Positions 1 to 6,962 of a DNA stretch of 9,813 nucleotides are shown in pieces. The DNA is from an uncultured Erysipelotrichaceae bacterium. GTDB lineage: Bacteria > Bacillota_I > Bacilli_A > RF39 > UBA660. The stretch is from contig CACYBN010000093.1 of NCBI GenBank assembly GCA_902772675.1, forward strand, positions 1 through 9,813. The letters are read 5' to 3'. The stretch's first letter is position 1. Every line of letters starts with the position of its first letter. The notes beneath the pieces are model-generated. The model saw only the letters and a program-made list of their open reading frames with translations. It did no database searches and was not told where the DNA came from. Position numbers and translations under genes: made by a program.

Positions 1-28
1 ATATTATTTTAAAATGAATTTTAATTAC

Positions 29-1045
29 TTAATTTAACTTTTTACTTATATCTTTAGTGATCTTTCTTGGACCTCTAATAGCTTTAATTCCTAAATTATT
101 TAAATATTCAAAAGTATAATTTTTATTATCTAATCTTTTTAGTAATTTTAATTTCATAACTTTCTTCATCGATACATTTTTATCTTTGTAATCGTATGGT
201 ATATTTACCTCTATTGCTATACATTTATACATTATTTTAGAATATGGTTCTGCCACATATAAGTAGATAATATCATTAACATGAATATCACTAGATTGTT
301 TCCATATTAATTCATTTGAGTTATTAAAACAATTTATAATGTCATAATATTTAGGATTAGCAGGAACTATCCATTCTTCTGGTTCGCTTATTAAATCATA
401 TGATTCATCTAATAAATTAATTATTTCTTCATCTTTTAAAGTATCATTTAATATAATTGATATCCAATCTTTCTTACTCATATGATAAGCTTTATAAAAA
501 CCTTTTTCTTTTAACAATTCTTTTATTTTTTCTTCATCAAGTTTAATATTAATTATTTCTACTTCTCCTGAACCACTATCTAATTTAGATAAATCTAAGT
601 TCATTATAATAGCATACCATTTATTATTATTTATATTTCTATAAACTCCATAACCTGGAAATTTTTCCCATAAAAATTCTGGTTCATTATTATATTTTTC
701 TTTAATATATTTATTAATTCTATTAGTTTGATCATATATATAGTAATTTGTTTCAAAGCAATGTTCTTTTATATCTATTAAAATAGATTTATAAGCTTCT
801 CTAACTGAACTAACAAACTCTCCAGTCATATTAGTTCTTATATTTGTATATTCTTCATTTAGTTGTAAATCAATTACTTTACCAGTTATATCTCCTTTAT
901 TATTTATACTAATAATAGCTTTGAAATCATCATTTAAAAAGTTCTTTTCTATAATATATATATTATTTTCTTTTTTAAATCCATATTTTTCTAACAGTTT
1001 AAAATTAACATTAGTTCTTTTAAATATGTCATTTTCTATATCCAT
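29..1045 (-). CDS. MmcQ/YjbR-family protein fused to a C-terminal EVE/PUA-like domain
   Basis: A 338-residue cytoplasmic protein with three parts. Residues 1-95 are a beta-rich N-terminal region ending in a helix. Residues about 100-220 match MmcQ/YjbR (CyaY-like fold), including FLWEKFPGYGVYRN, then HMSKKDWISIILND and DEEIINLLDESYDLI near 188-218. Residues about 224-338 look like an EVE/PUA domain: WIVPANPKYYDI at the start, then IWKQSS and DIIYLYVAEPYSKIMYKC. MmcQ/YjbR proteins are called DNA-binding from their fold, and EVE domains bind modified bases in DNA or RNA, so a nucleic-acid role is inferred only. The start is placed at the ATG ending at 1045, because AGGTGG lies 6 bases upstream. 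The in-frame ATG six codons earlier (1063) lacks a ribosome site and falls at the transcription start predicted from TATAAT at 1065-1070. The C-terminus is complete, with the stop at 29-31. It appears to be its own transcription unit. Confidence 0.85.
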   Translation of the reverse strand: MDIENDIFKRTNVNFKLLEKYGFKKENNIYIIEKNFLNDDFKAIISINNKGDITGKVIDLQLNEEYTNIRTNMTGEFVSSVREAYKSILIDIKEHCFETNYYIYDQTNRINKYIKEKYNNEPEFLWEKFPGYGVYRNINNNKWYAIIMNLDLSKLDSGSGEVEIINIKLDEEKIKELLKEKGFYKAYHMSKKDWISIILNDTLKDEEIINLLDESYDLISEPEEWIVPANPKYYDIINCFNNSNELIWKQSSDIHVNDIIYLYVAEPYSKIMYKCIAIEVNIPYDYKDKNVSMKKVMKLKLLKRLDNKNYTFEYLNNLGIKAIRGPRKITKDISKKLN

Positions 1046-1051
1046 AATCAA

Positions 1052-1057
1052 CCACCT
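1052..1057 (-). promoter_or_regulatory. Ribosome binding site AGGTGG deciding the start of the MmcQ-EVE gene
   Basis: AGGTGG lies 6 bases before the ATG at 1045. It would lie downstream of the alternative ATG at 1063 and so cannot serve it. Confidence 0.8.
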
Positions 1058-1064
1058 ATTCATA

Positions 1065-1070
1065 ATTATA
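1065..1070 (-). promoter_or_regulatory. -10 box TATAAT for the MmcQ-EVE gene
   Basis: A perfect TATAAT sits between the hairpin of the upstream gene and the ribosome site. Unlike the other promoters in this window it lacks the TG extension (TAT precedes it). The expected transcription start is near 1058, giving a short leader of about 13 bases. Confidence 0.55.
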
Positions 1071-1074
1071 ATAT

Positions 1075-1099
1075 AAAAAGAGAACTTTTAGATTCTCTT
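1075..1099 (-). terminator. Hairpin terminator after the flavin reductase gene
   Basis: Read on the minus strand, AAGAGAA and TTCTCTT form a 7-base-pair stem around an 8-base loop, followed directly by a run of T. It lies just past the stop of the flavin reductase gene and immediately before the next -10 box. Confidence 0.75.
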
Positions 1100-1116
1100 A
1101 ATTTTTAATATTAGGA

Positions 1117-1668
1117 TTATTTTAATTCAAGTCCATCTTTAAAAGCATTTCCTACTCTTTCTTCTACTTTATAATATCCATGAGTATAAGGATCAAATGC
1201 AATTGCAGATACTTTAGAAATATCTACTTTATCTTCATCCATTACGCTTTCATCAGCAGTTGTATTAACTACTTTACCTAAAACACCACAGTCATTATAT
1301 TCAATAAATTCACATTCTAAACATAATGGAAATTCATTTATGATCGGAGCATCAACATTTTCTGATTTAGTAGTAGTTAATCCACTTTTCTCAAACTTAT
1401 TTGGTGTATTGTTTCCAGATACTACTCCAAAATAATCAGCTTCTTTAACATGTTTACTATCAGCAATACTTACTGTAAATGCTTTTCTTTCTTTGATGTT
1501 TTTCACTGTTTTATGTGTTTCAGTTAAATTTAAAATTACTTGATCTCTTTCAAACATTGTTCCCCATGCAGCATTCATTACATCAACTGATCCATCTTCG
1601 TTATATGTTGCAATCATTAATACTGGCATTGGAAAAATTCCTTCAGTAACATTAATATTCTTTCTCAT
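1117..1668 (-). CDS. Flavin reductase family protein (FMN-binding split barrel)
   Basis: A 183-residue soluble protein of the flavoredoxin/flavin-reductase-like family, which binds FMN in a split-barrel fold and passes electrons to or from it. Family features seen: FPMPVLMIATYNEDG at 12-26, MNAAWGTMFERDQV at 31-44, the basic THKTVKNIKERKAFTVSIAD segment at 51-70, DYFGVVSGNNTPNKFEKSGL at 78-97 and the late strand GVLGKVVN at 128-135. Length is normal for the family. The electron partner cannot be told from sequence; two cysteines sit at 116 and 119, with a third at 127. The start is the ATG at 1668, served by AAGGTG five bases upstream. An in-frame ATG at 1683 lies at the expected transcription start of the promoter at 1688-1696 and is less likely. 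Read-through from the YibE/F-like pair is possible because no terminator lies between them. Confidence 0.88.
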   Translation of the reverse strand: MRKNINVTEGIFPMPVLMIATYNEDGSVDVMNAAWGTMFERDQVILNLTETHKTVKNIKERKAFTVSIADSKHVKEADYFGVVSGNNTPNKFEKSGLTTTKSENVDAPIINEFPLCLECEFIEYNDCGVLGKVVNTTADESVMDEDKVDISKVSAIAFDPYTHGYYKVEERVGNAFKDGLELK

Positions 1669-1673
1669 TATCT

Positions 1674-1679
1674 CACCTT
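1674..1679 (-). promoter_or_regulatory. Ribosome binding site AAGGTG deciding the flavin reductase start
   Basis: AAGGTG (within GGAAGGTGAG) stands 5 bases before the ATG at 1668 and downstream of the alternative ATG at 1683, so it selects the shorter product. Confidence 0.8.
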
Positions 1680-1687
1680 CCATTAAT

Positions 1688-1696
1688 ATTATAACA
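1688..1696 (-). promoter_or_regulatory. Extended -10 promoter TGTTATAAT for the flavin reductase gene
   Basis: A perfect extended -10 box about 11 bases after the YibF-like stop codon. No convincing TTGACA lies 16-18 bases upstream, as expected for extended -10 promoters. The same nine bases recur before the genes starting at 4203 and 5702. Confidence 0.65.
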
Positions 1697-1706
1697 TATA
1701 TAAGAT

Positions 1707-2447
1707 TTATTTTTTCTTTAATAATAATCTTGAACTAATATATGAAGTAATTGGAATAATTAGAATAGATCCTATAAAAGTAATCAATAATAATATAATA
1801 TCTTGTGCGAATACTTTATAATTAATTATTAATTCTATAGACATAAATCTATGCCACATAAAGAATCCTATAAAAGTACTAATAAGAGCAAAATATAAAG
1901 TATTAATCGTAGTACTTAAAATATCTGCTCCAATATTCATACCTGATTTATATAATTCATCTTTTTTTATTTTAGGATTATTTTCTAGTACTTCATTCAT
2001 CGCAGATGATACTGATATAGATGTATCTATTATTGTACCTATAACACTTACTAAATACATACCTATCATTACTTTTACCATACTATAATTAATATCATAA
2101 CTAAAAGCTCCAATTGTTTCTAAAGATTCATCTCCAAATCCTCCTATACTAGCTCTATTACCTATAATATATAATATGATAAAGACAATTACTAATACAG
2201 CCATAACTCCTAAAAAAGCAGAAATAGTTTTTTTACTATATCCATTTAAAAAGAAAATAGAAATAATACTAGCTAATATACATATAATTAAAGCTAATAT
2301 AATTGCATTCAATCCAAGTCCCATTAATATAATATATATAATTATTAATATCATACTTAACAAGAATGAAAAGAAAGTCTTTACTCCTCTACTTTTACCT
2401 ATCAAAAGTAGTAAGAAAAATAATATTATCCATAATATTTTATTCAT
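1707..2447 (-). CDS. YibE/F-like membrane protein (YibF-type, no ectodomain)
   Basis: A 246-residue integral membrane protein of the YibE/F-like family (Pfam YibE_F), a Bacillota family of unproven function with transporter-like topology. About seven membrane segments are visible: 3-17, 24-44, 48-67, 76-96, 122-142, about 172-198 and 213-236. Family motifs are NGYSKKT at 68-74, GTIIDTSISVSSAMNE at 137-152 and SGMNIGADILSTTINT at 168-183. The same motifs occur in the partner gene just upstream, so the two are paralogous. The partner's stop and this ATG share one base (TAATG), which suggests coupled translation; a weak GAAG lies just before the start. It lacks the N-terminal ectodomain of its partner, as usual for the second member of such pairs. 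The two products probably form one complex, which is inference. Confidence 0.88.
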   Translation of the reverse strand: MNKILWIILFFLLLLIGKSRGVKTFFSFLLSMILIIIYIILMGLGLNAIILALIICILASIISIFFLNGYSKKTISAFLGVMAVLVIVFIILYIIGNRASIGGFGDESLETIGAFSYDINYSMVKVMIGMYLVSVIGTIIDTSISVSSAMNEVLENNPKIKKDELYKSGMNIGADILSTTINTLYFALISTFIGFFMWHRFMSIELIINYKVFAQDIILLLITFIGSILIIPITSYISSRLLLKKK

Positions 2448-3532
2448 TATTTCTTCACTACCTTTCTATTATTTAAAATCAAGATAGATATATATAAAGA
2501 AACTGGAATTGTAAGTGCAATACCTACACAGTTACATAAAACTATAGTTAATTCTAAATCTGCATAGAAATTTAATGCAGTAGCTACAGGCATATTATTT
2601 TTTATAGCTAATAAAACTGTAGGTATAACCGAAGTATAACAAGTAAATAACATTACATTAATCATAGTTCCTACTATATCTTTAGATATTACTTTTCCAG
2701 ATTTTAATAAATCTTTTTTACTTATTTTTGCATTCTTTTCTATTAATTCATTTAAAGAAGAAGATATTGTAATAGCTATATCCATAATGGCACCTAAACC
2801 ACATAATAATATACATACATAAAAGAAATTATGATAATCATGTACTACATCTATATACTCCATTCCCCAGATATTTAATGTTTTACCAAATATTTTTACT
2901 AAAATAAAAGAAAGACTAAAAGATAATAGTAAAGCTACAATCGATGATATAATCGCAGATAAAGTCTTTTTACTTTTACCATTAGTTATAAATAGAGATA
3001 AAACTATAAATATAATAGATATAATTAAATATAATAATAAAATATTTATTTTCTCATAATTATTATTGAATAAAACTATTGCAAAGATAGTTATTGCTAC
3101 ATTAGAAAAGAAACTAACTAAAGTTTTTATTCCTTTCTTTCCAGCGATAAGAATTATTAAATCTATAAATATAACAAATAAAATAACAATATATTTATCT
3201 CTTTTTATCGATTCTATACTAGATATTTTATTTCCATCACTTGTAAGTTTTACAAAAACATCTGAATTCTTTTCAATTTTATCTCCATAAATAAGAGAAG
3301 TTGAATAATGATTAACCATTCCGATTTTATTACCTTTATATTTACCGTTCATTATAGTACCAGTAATATTTTGAATATAATGTTTTTCTTTATTAGACTC
3401 TATTTTTTCTATCTTATTGTCTATATTTGTAACTTTTACAATTGGAGTTTTATATAAAAAATAATCATGATAAACAAATATAATACATACTATAGATATA
3501 ACTAACAATATAATTATGTTTTTCTTTTTCAT
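2447..3532 (-). CDS. YibE/F-like membrane protein (YibE-type, with extracytoplasmic domain)
   Basis: A 361-residue membrane protein. A signal-anchor helix at 5-22 is followed by a beta-rich extracytoplasmic domain at about 26-112, including ITGTIMNGKYKGNKIGMVNH and YGDKIEKNSDVFVKL. Then come about seven helices: 113-131, 136-154, 164-183, 192-215, 236-256, 286-310 and 327-353. The YibE_F signatures are NGKSKKTLSA at 184-193, GLGAIMDIAITISSSLNEL at 245-263 and SGKVISKDIVGTMINVML at 278-295. The family's function is not established. The start is the ATG at 3532: AAGGGGTGA lies 8 bases upstream, and a possible GTG at 3544 falls inside that ribosome site. Its stop overlaps the next gene by one base. 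The extended -10 box at 3553-3561 gives the pair its own promoter inside the end of the preceding gene. Confidence 0.88.
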   Translation of the reverse strand: MKKKNIIILLVISIVCIIFVYHDYFLYKTPIVKVTNIDNKIEKIESNKEKHYIQNITGTIMNGKYKGNKIGMVNHYSTSLIYGDKIEKNSDVFVKLTSDGNKISSIESIKRDKYIVILFVIFIDLIILIAGKKGIKTLVSFFSNVAITIFAIVLFNNNYEKINILLLYLIISIIFIVLSLFITNGKSKKTLSAIISSIVALLLSFSLSFILVKIFGKTLNIWGMEYIDVVHDYHNFFYVCILLCGLGAIMDIAITISSSLNELIEKNAKISKKDLLKSGKVISKDIVGTMINVMLFTCYTSVIPTVLLAIKNNMPVATALNFYADLELTIVLCNCVGIALTIPVSLYISILILNNRKVVKK

Positions 3533-3540
3533 AGATGTAA

Positions 3541-3549
3541 TCACCCCTT
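3541..3549 (-). promoter_or_regulatory. Ribosome binding site AAGGGGTGA of the YibE-like gene
   Basis: AAGGGGTGA stands 8 bases before the ATG at 3532. It contains the GTG at 3544 that would give a four-residue-longer product, so that longer start is unlikely. Confidence 0.75.
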
Positions 3550-3552
3550 AAT

Positions 3553-3561
3553 TTTATATCA
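3553..3561 (-). promoter_or_regulatory. Extended -10 promoter TGATATAAA overlapping a stop codon
   Basis: TGATATAAA matches the extended -10 consensus with one change in the last base. Its TGA is also the stop codon (3561-3559) of the upstream membrane-protein gene. The expected transcription start is near 3546, within or just before the ribosome site, so the leader would be very short; this lowers confidence. Confidence 0.5.
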
Positions 3562-4203
3562 CAAAAAAGATAATCCTAAACTTATAATAATTATATACAT
3601 AATAGTTTTAGGTATCATTAACATACCTACTATAGGTTTTTCTTTTCCATATATTGTAACTGGTAAATAAAAAACAAAACTAAGTAGTATACATATTCCC
3701 ATTGTAATACCATAACTATTACCTAAAAAAATAAATAATATTACTTCGATTAAACCAGTTGTTAAAAATATAATATTTCTTATTAATGATAGTTTCTTAT
3801 TACCTCCAGTAAACCATTTATTTTGTGGAAGTAAACATATAATTATTCTAGATATAGTAGTAATCCATATAATTATAGTAATAATTAATAATACTTCTTT
3901 TTCATATAATATTTTCCATATATAAAATAATAAAATATAAAAGATAGTCATAGTAATAGATGTTATTATAAGTCCTAAATTCATCCAAAATTCAATTTTT
4001 TTTGACTTTCCTTTAATATTCTTTATAACTCTAGGAACCAAATGAAAAGAGTCTCCTAAAGCAAGTATTAAAGTCATAATACCATATATAATAAATATAT
4101 GAGATCCATTTAATAAAAATATAATACTGGAAATAAAAGCAAATAATAAATAACCAATACAAAAAAATGATTCTCCTATTCTCATACCTAATTTATCTTT
4201 CAT
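3559..4203 (-). CDS. Seven-pass membrane protein with a GDSFHLVPR motif, function unknown
   Basis: I do not recognise a named family. The 214-residue product is almost entirely membrane-embedded, with helices near 12-31, 35-55, 74-96, 102-124, 140-160, 164-184 and 192-213. The most distinctive element is GDSFHLVPR at 50-58 at the end of the second helix: aspartate, histidine and arginine in or near the membrane suggest a functional site. A tryptophan- and proline-bearing loop, LLPQNKWFTGGNKK, joins helices 4 and 5. The start has a strong AAGGAG site 6 bases upstream and an extended -10 promoter at 4227-4235. The stop TGA is shared with the promoter of the YibE-like gene, and no terminator separates them, so partial co-transcription with that pair is likely. 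A role alongside it is only a guess. Confidence 0.8.
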   Translation of the reverse strand: MKDKLGMRIGESFFCIGYLLFAFISSIIFLLNGSHIFIIYGIMTLILALGDSFHLVPRVIKNIKGKSKKIEFWMNLGLIITSITMTIFYILLFYIWKILYEKEVLLIITIIIWITTISRIIICLLPQNKWFTGGNKKLSLIRNIIFLTTGLIEVILFIFLGNSYGITMGICILLSFVFYLPVTIYGKEKPIVGMLMIPKTIMYIIIISLGLSFL

Positions 4204-4209
4204 ATAAGA

Positions 4210-4215
4210 CTCCTT
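4210..4215 (-). promoter_or_regulatory. Ribosome binding site AAGGAG of the seven-pass membrane protein
   Basis: AAGGAG lies 6 bases before the ATG at 4203. It supports this start over the in-frame ATG six codons later. Confidence 0.75.
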
Positions 4216-4226
4216 CGAATAATTAG

Positions 4227-4235
4227 ATTATAACA
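4227..4235 (-). promoter_or_regulatory. Extended -10 promoter TGTTATAAT
   Basis: A perfect TGTTATAAT sits directly behind the T-run of the terminator at 4237-4261. The position 17 bases upstream reads AAATAT, a poor -35. It has the same nine bases as the boxes at 1688-1696 and 5722-5730. Confidence 0.68.
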
Positions 4236-4236
4236 T

Positions 4237-4261
4237 AAAAAGCAGAATTATATTTCTGCTT
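4237..4261 (-). terminator. Hairpin terminator overlapping the YdcF-family stop codon
   Basis: On the minus strand AAGCAGAA and TTCTGCTT form a perfect 8-base-pair stem with a six-base loop, followed by a T-run. The first bases of the stem are part of the TAA stop codon of the YdcF-family gene. Confidence 0.8.
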
Positions 4262-5702
4262 ATATATTATTAGATATATATGTAATATAAATCATAATTA
4301 AAAGTAATAATGCTATTAGAATAAATATAATTATATGTTTTTTTCTTTCTGTATATAAAGTACCAATAAATTCTCTTATAAATGCATTTATCCAAAAATA
4401 AGCTTTAGTTTTAGAACCAATTCCTTCCATCAATATTCCTTGTTCAGTAGCTATTAGACCCGCTCTTAGAACATGATAATTAGTAGTAGAAAATATTATT
4501 TTAGCATTCTTCTTTTTAATAAGTTTATTAGAAAATTTTATATTTTCATAAGTATTTTTAGATTTATTTTCAATAATAATATTCTTATCTTTTATTCCTT
4601 GATCTTTTAAATAATTTCTTATAGCTTCAGCTTCTGAAATTATTTCATCATTACCTTTACCACCTGATGGAATAAATATTAAATCTTTATTTGTACTTTC
4701 TAATTGTTCTTTTCTAAATTTAAGAGCTCTATCTACTCTACCCTTAAGTAACGGAGTTAAAGAACCGTCTTTTTTAATCTTACAACCTAATATAATTACA
4801 TAATCTTTATCATATGTTATTTTCTTTTTTATAGATTTTATTGCTAAAATTATAGTTCCTATTAAAATACACTCTAAATAAGCAATAGATATATATATCA
4901 TAGTTTCAACAAAATCATATATATATGGTCCAATACTATTTAAATTATATATATTAATCTTTTGAGAATATAATAAAACTTCATATAAGTAATTAGGAAG
5001 TAAAGTTAATCCACATACAAATAAACCTAATATTACTCCCAATAATCTTTTAAAAGAAAAACCTTCTTTTCTTATTAAATTAAGATTACTAATCGAAACT
5101 AATATAAAGGTAATTAATGCAAGTGGAAATAAGAAGAAAGAAAAAGTACCACTAGAATTAATAACATTATGTATAGTATTATCTATTCCTCTATAATTAA
5201 AAATAGATATAAAATTAATTAATAAGAAATTAATTGTAAAAATTATTATTCCTAAATAAGCTATATTTTTATATTGATATAAATTTTCTCTTTTATAATA
5301 ATTATATTTTCTAATTAATATATATAATATATAAGAAAGAAATATAGTTATTGAAATAGGTATTACTTCTGATCCTCTAGATTTACCAAAAAAATTATTA
5401 TTTGTAATAACTAAATTCTTATGTATATATAAAATATCCATTTTTTGAAAATCATCATTAATTAAAGATACAAAAACTCTTCCTGGCTTTTTAGCTTTAA
5501 CTTTTACTATATATTTATTATCTGTTTTCTTTTCATCTAGTATTTCTATTTCACCAAATTCATTTTCAACTGATAAAGTATAATCTTTACTACTATCAAT
5601 ATAATATTCTAAACTATGAGTATTTCCAGTAAATAAAATATAAATAACAGAAAAAAGCATAAGTACTAAAGCCAACATAAATATTTTTATTACTTGTTTC
5701 AT
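4260..5702 (-). CDS. YdcF/DUF218-family membrane protein with an N-terminal extracytoplasmic domain
   Basis: A 480-residue protein. The catalytic-looking DUF218 (YdcF/SanA/ElyC) domain lies at about 299-443, with DYVIILGCKI at 300-309, TPLLKGRVDRAL at 316-327, SGGKGNDE at 346-353, SEAEAI at 356-361, ENKSKNTYENIKFSN at 378-392 and TTNYHVLRA at 406-414. Family members have been linked to cell-envelope and peptidoglycan-precursor functions, but the reaction is not settled. Membrane helices are near 5-24, 112-130, 146-168, 186-206, 219-238, 260-288 and 455-476. Residues 25-110 form a beta-rich, Ig-like ectodomain with KVKAKKPGRVFVSLINDD. This is far longer than the simplest YdcF proteins, which are a single domain with one or two helices. 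AGGAG lies 8 bases before the ATG, and the promoter is at 5722-5730. Confidence 0.85.
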   Translation of the reverse strand: MKQVIKIFMLALVLMLFSVIYILFTGNTHSLEYYIDSSKDYTLSVENEFGEIEILDEKKTDNKYIVKVKAKKPGRVFVSLINDDFQKMDILYIHKNLVITNNNFFGKSRGSEVIPISITIFLSYILYILIRKYNYYKRENLYQYKNIAYLGIIIFTINFLLINFISIFNYRGIDNTIHNVINSSGTFSFFLFPLALITFILVSISNLNLIRKEGFSFKRLLGVILGLFVCGLTLLPNYLYEVLLYSQKINIYNLNSIGPYIYDFVETMIYISIAYLECILIGTIILAIKSIKKKITYDKDYVIILGCKIKKDGSLTPLLKGRVDRALKFRKEQLESTNKDLIFIPSGGKGNDEIISEAEAIRNYLKDQGIKDKNIIIENKSKNTYENIKFSNKLIKKKNAKIIFSTTNYHVLRAGLIATEQGILMEGIGSKTKAYFWINAFIREFIGTLYTERKKHIIIFILIALLLLIMIYITYISNNI

Positions 5703-5710
5703 ACTTCCAA

Positions 5711-5715
5711 CTCCT
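5711..5715 (-). promoter_or_regulatory. Ribosome binding site AGGAG of the YdcF-family gene
   Basis: AGGAG lies 8 bases before the ATG at 5702, between the extended -10 box and the start codon. Confidence 0.7.
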
Positions 5716-5721
5716 ATAGAG

Positions 5722-5730
5722 ATTATAACA
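5722..5730 (-). promoter_or_regulatory. Extended -10 promoter TGTTATAAT for the YdcF-family gene
   Basis: A perfect box about 10 bases beyond the stop of the upstream membrane-protein gene. No hairpin separates the two genes, so transcripts from the promoter at 6911-6919 could also read into the YdcF-family gene. Confidence 0.65.
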
Positions 5731-5739
5731 TAAAACTAT

Positions 5740-6882
5740 TTACTTATTAGTATATGCAAAATCAATATAATATTTAAATGAATAAATAAATATATAATAT
5801 AATAACGGTTCAGTTAAACTTCTTATAGCTAATGTATATACAGCGTCATGATATTGATATAAGAATTCTTTATTTAATAAATGTACTTCATAATATCCTA
5901 ATAAATTAAATATAATTGATGATACTAGTAAAGAAATAAATATTATCATATATCTTTTCTTAGTCTTTTTGATATCTCTTTTATTTTTTAAATAAGACAA
6001 TACTATTTTTACAAATATAATTATAGATAAAGTCGAACTTATAAATACAGGTAAATCCTTTAATAATCTAATAATAATTAACTTATTATAAGAAGTATTA
6101 CTTACTGCATATTCTCTTGGAAGATCAAACATAAAATAATATGATGGAATTCTTATATTAATACTAGGATTAATAAATTCATATATTCTGATACCTAATC
6201 TATATACAATAAAGGATAATCCCACTAGTAAAATTAAGCTACATATTAGTTTAATCCATTTATCTATTTTGGATATTGCTTTCTTCATATTTTGTTTTTG
6301 TTTTCTTAATAAGAATAATCCTAATAATATTAATAATACAGGTAAGATAAATATATTATTAATCATAGGATAATAACTAACTGTTGATAGGAATCCTTTT
6401 GAATATTTATGATAAGCATAAACATCATAATATAAATCTATTTCTTCAAAGATTTTATATAATAGTAAAAATATAGCTGATATTAATACTATTAATGGAG
6501 TTTTTCCTGATAAAAGTTTCCCTTTTCTTTCTTTTATCGCAGATACTACTAATAGAGTTAAACTAATAACAAAAGAAATGCTTCCTAAAATATAACAGGC
6601 ATTTGAAATTGAATTAGTCTTCCTATAATTTATTAATTTTTCATAGTCTTCATAACTTTTAAAATTATCATCGACATTCATTTCAATAAAAAATGTTCCA
6701 ATATACCAATGACCCATATAATTTTTATCATATTCAGCTACACTTTCTTTAGAGTCATCTGGAACCATTTTATTAATAATTATTCCACAAGAGACTTGTA
6801 CTATAACAAATAAAACTATAAAAATAATAAGCCACTTTTCTATAAAATGAACAATCATTTTTCTCTTTTCTAGATTCTCCAA
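5740..6882 (-). CDS. Eight-pass membrane protein, family not recognised
   Basis: About 380 residues. I cannot assign a family. Helices are near 16-37, 96-116, 128-143, 175-193, 208-227, 272-297, 311-328 and 356-374. A hydrophilic loop of about 58 residues follows the first helix (acidic, with YMGHWYIGTFFIEMNVDD), and basic stretches follow helices 2, 4 and 6 (KERKGK, RKQKQNMKK, KNKRDIKKTKKR). By the positive-inside rule these basic loops are cytoplasmic and the first large loop is outside. The start is uncertain: TTG at 6882 has GGTGAT ending four bases upstream, a good match to the 16S tail. The ATG at 6858 has only a weak AAGAG and would shorten the product by eight residues. It has an extended -10 promoter at 6911-6919 and no terminator before the YdcF-family gene. 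Confidence 0.75.
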   Translation of the reverse strand: MENLEKRKMIVHFIEKWLIIFIVLFVIVQVSCGIIINKMVPDDSKESVAEYDKNYMGHWYIGTFFIEMNVDDNFKSYEDYEKLINYRKTNSISNACYILGSISFVISLTLLVVSAIKERKGKLLSGKTPLIVLISAIFLLLYKIFEEIDLYYDVYAYHKYSKGFLSTVSYYPMINNIFILPVLLILLGLFLLRKQKQNMKKAISKIDKWIKLICSLILLVGLSFIVYRLGIRIYEFINPSINIRIPSYYFMFDLPREYAVSNTSYNKLIIIRLLKDLPVFISSTLSIIIFVKIVLSYLKNKRDIKKTKKRYMIIFISLLVSSIIFNLLGYYEVHLLNKEFLYQYHDAVYTLAIRSLTEPLLYYIFIYSFKYYIDFAYTNK

Positions 6883-6886
6883 ATTA

Positions 6887-6892
6887 ATCACC
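6887..6892 (-). promoter_or_regulatory. Ribosome binding site GGTGAT pointing to a TTG start
   Basis: GGTGAT ends four bases before TTG at 6882-6880, which puts its alignment with the 16S tail at the usual distance. The following ATG at 6858 has no comparable site. Confidence 0.5.
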
Positions 6893-6910
6893 AATCTTTA
6901 TACTACAAAT

Positions 6911-6919
6911 ATTATATCA
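6911..6919 (-). promoter_or_regulatory. Extended -10 promoter TGATATAAT for the eight-pass membrane protein
   Basis: A perfect TGATATAAT with a second, overlapping TATAAT at 6919-6924. Both lie immediately behind the terminator at 6931-6960. The leader would be about 20 bases to the TTG start. Confidence 0.62.
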
Positions 6920-6930
6920 TTATACATAAT

Positions 6931-6960
6931 AAAAAGCATTATATATAAATAATGCTTTTT
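6931..6960 (-). terminator. Strong hairpin terminator closing the ART-like three-gene unit
   Basis: A perfect 12-base-pair inverted repeat (6931-6942 with 6949-6960) has a six-base loop. One arm begins with five A and the other ends with five T, so it could act in both directions. It starts two bases past the stop of the 86-residue gene. Confidence 0.85.
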
Positions 6961-6962
6961 AA

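Noticed and set aside
1..28. Palindromic ATTTTAAAAT near the left edge as a terminator for the MmcQ-EVE gene
   Set aside because: It is all A+T, short and without a clear T-run; any real terminator probably lies beyond the window edge.
2176..2487. A 103-codon open frame on the plus strand
   Set aside because: It lies opposite the YibE/F-like genes. Its low-complexity isoleucine- and lysine-rich translation and the absence of a ribosome site mark it as a shadow of A+T-rich coding sequence.
3066..3290. A 74-codon open frame on the plus strand
   Set aside because: It is antisense to the middle of the YibE-like gene, without ribosome site or recognisable domain.
6931..6960. The perfect inverted repeat as a mobile-element end or attachment site
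   Set aside because: It has the T-run and position of a terminator, no second copy was seen in the window, and no transposase or integrase is nearby.
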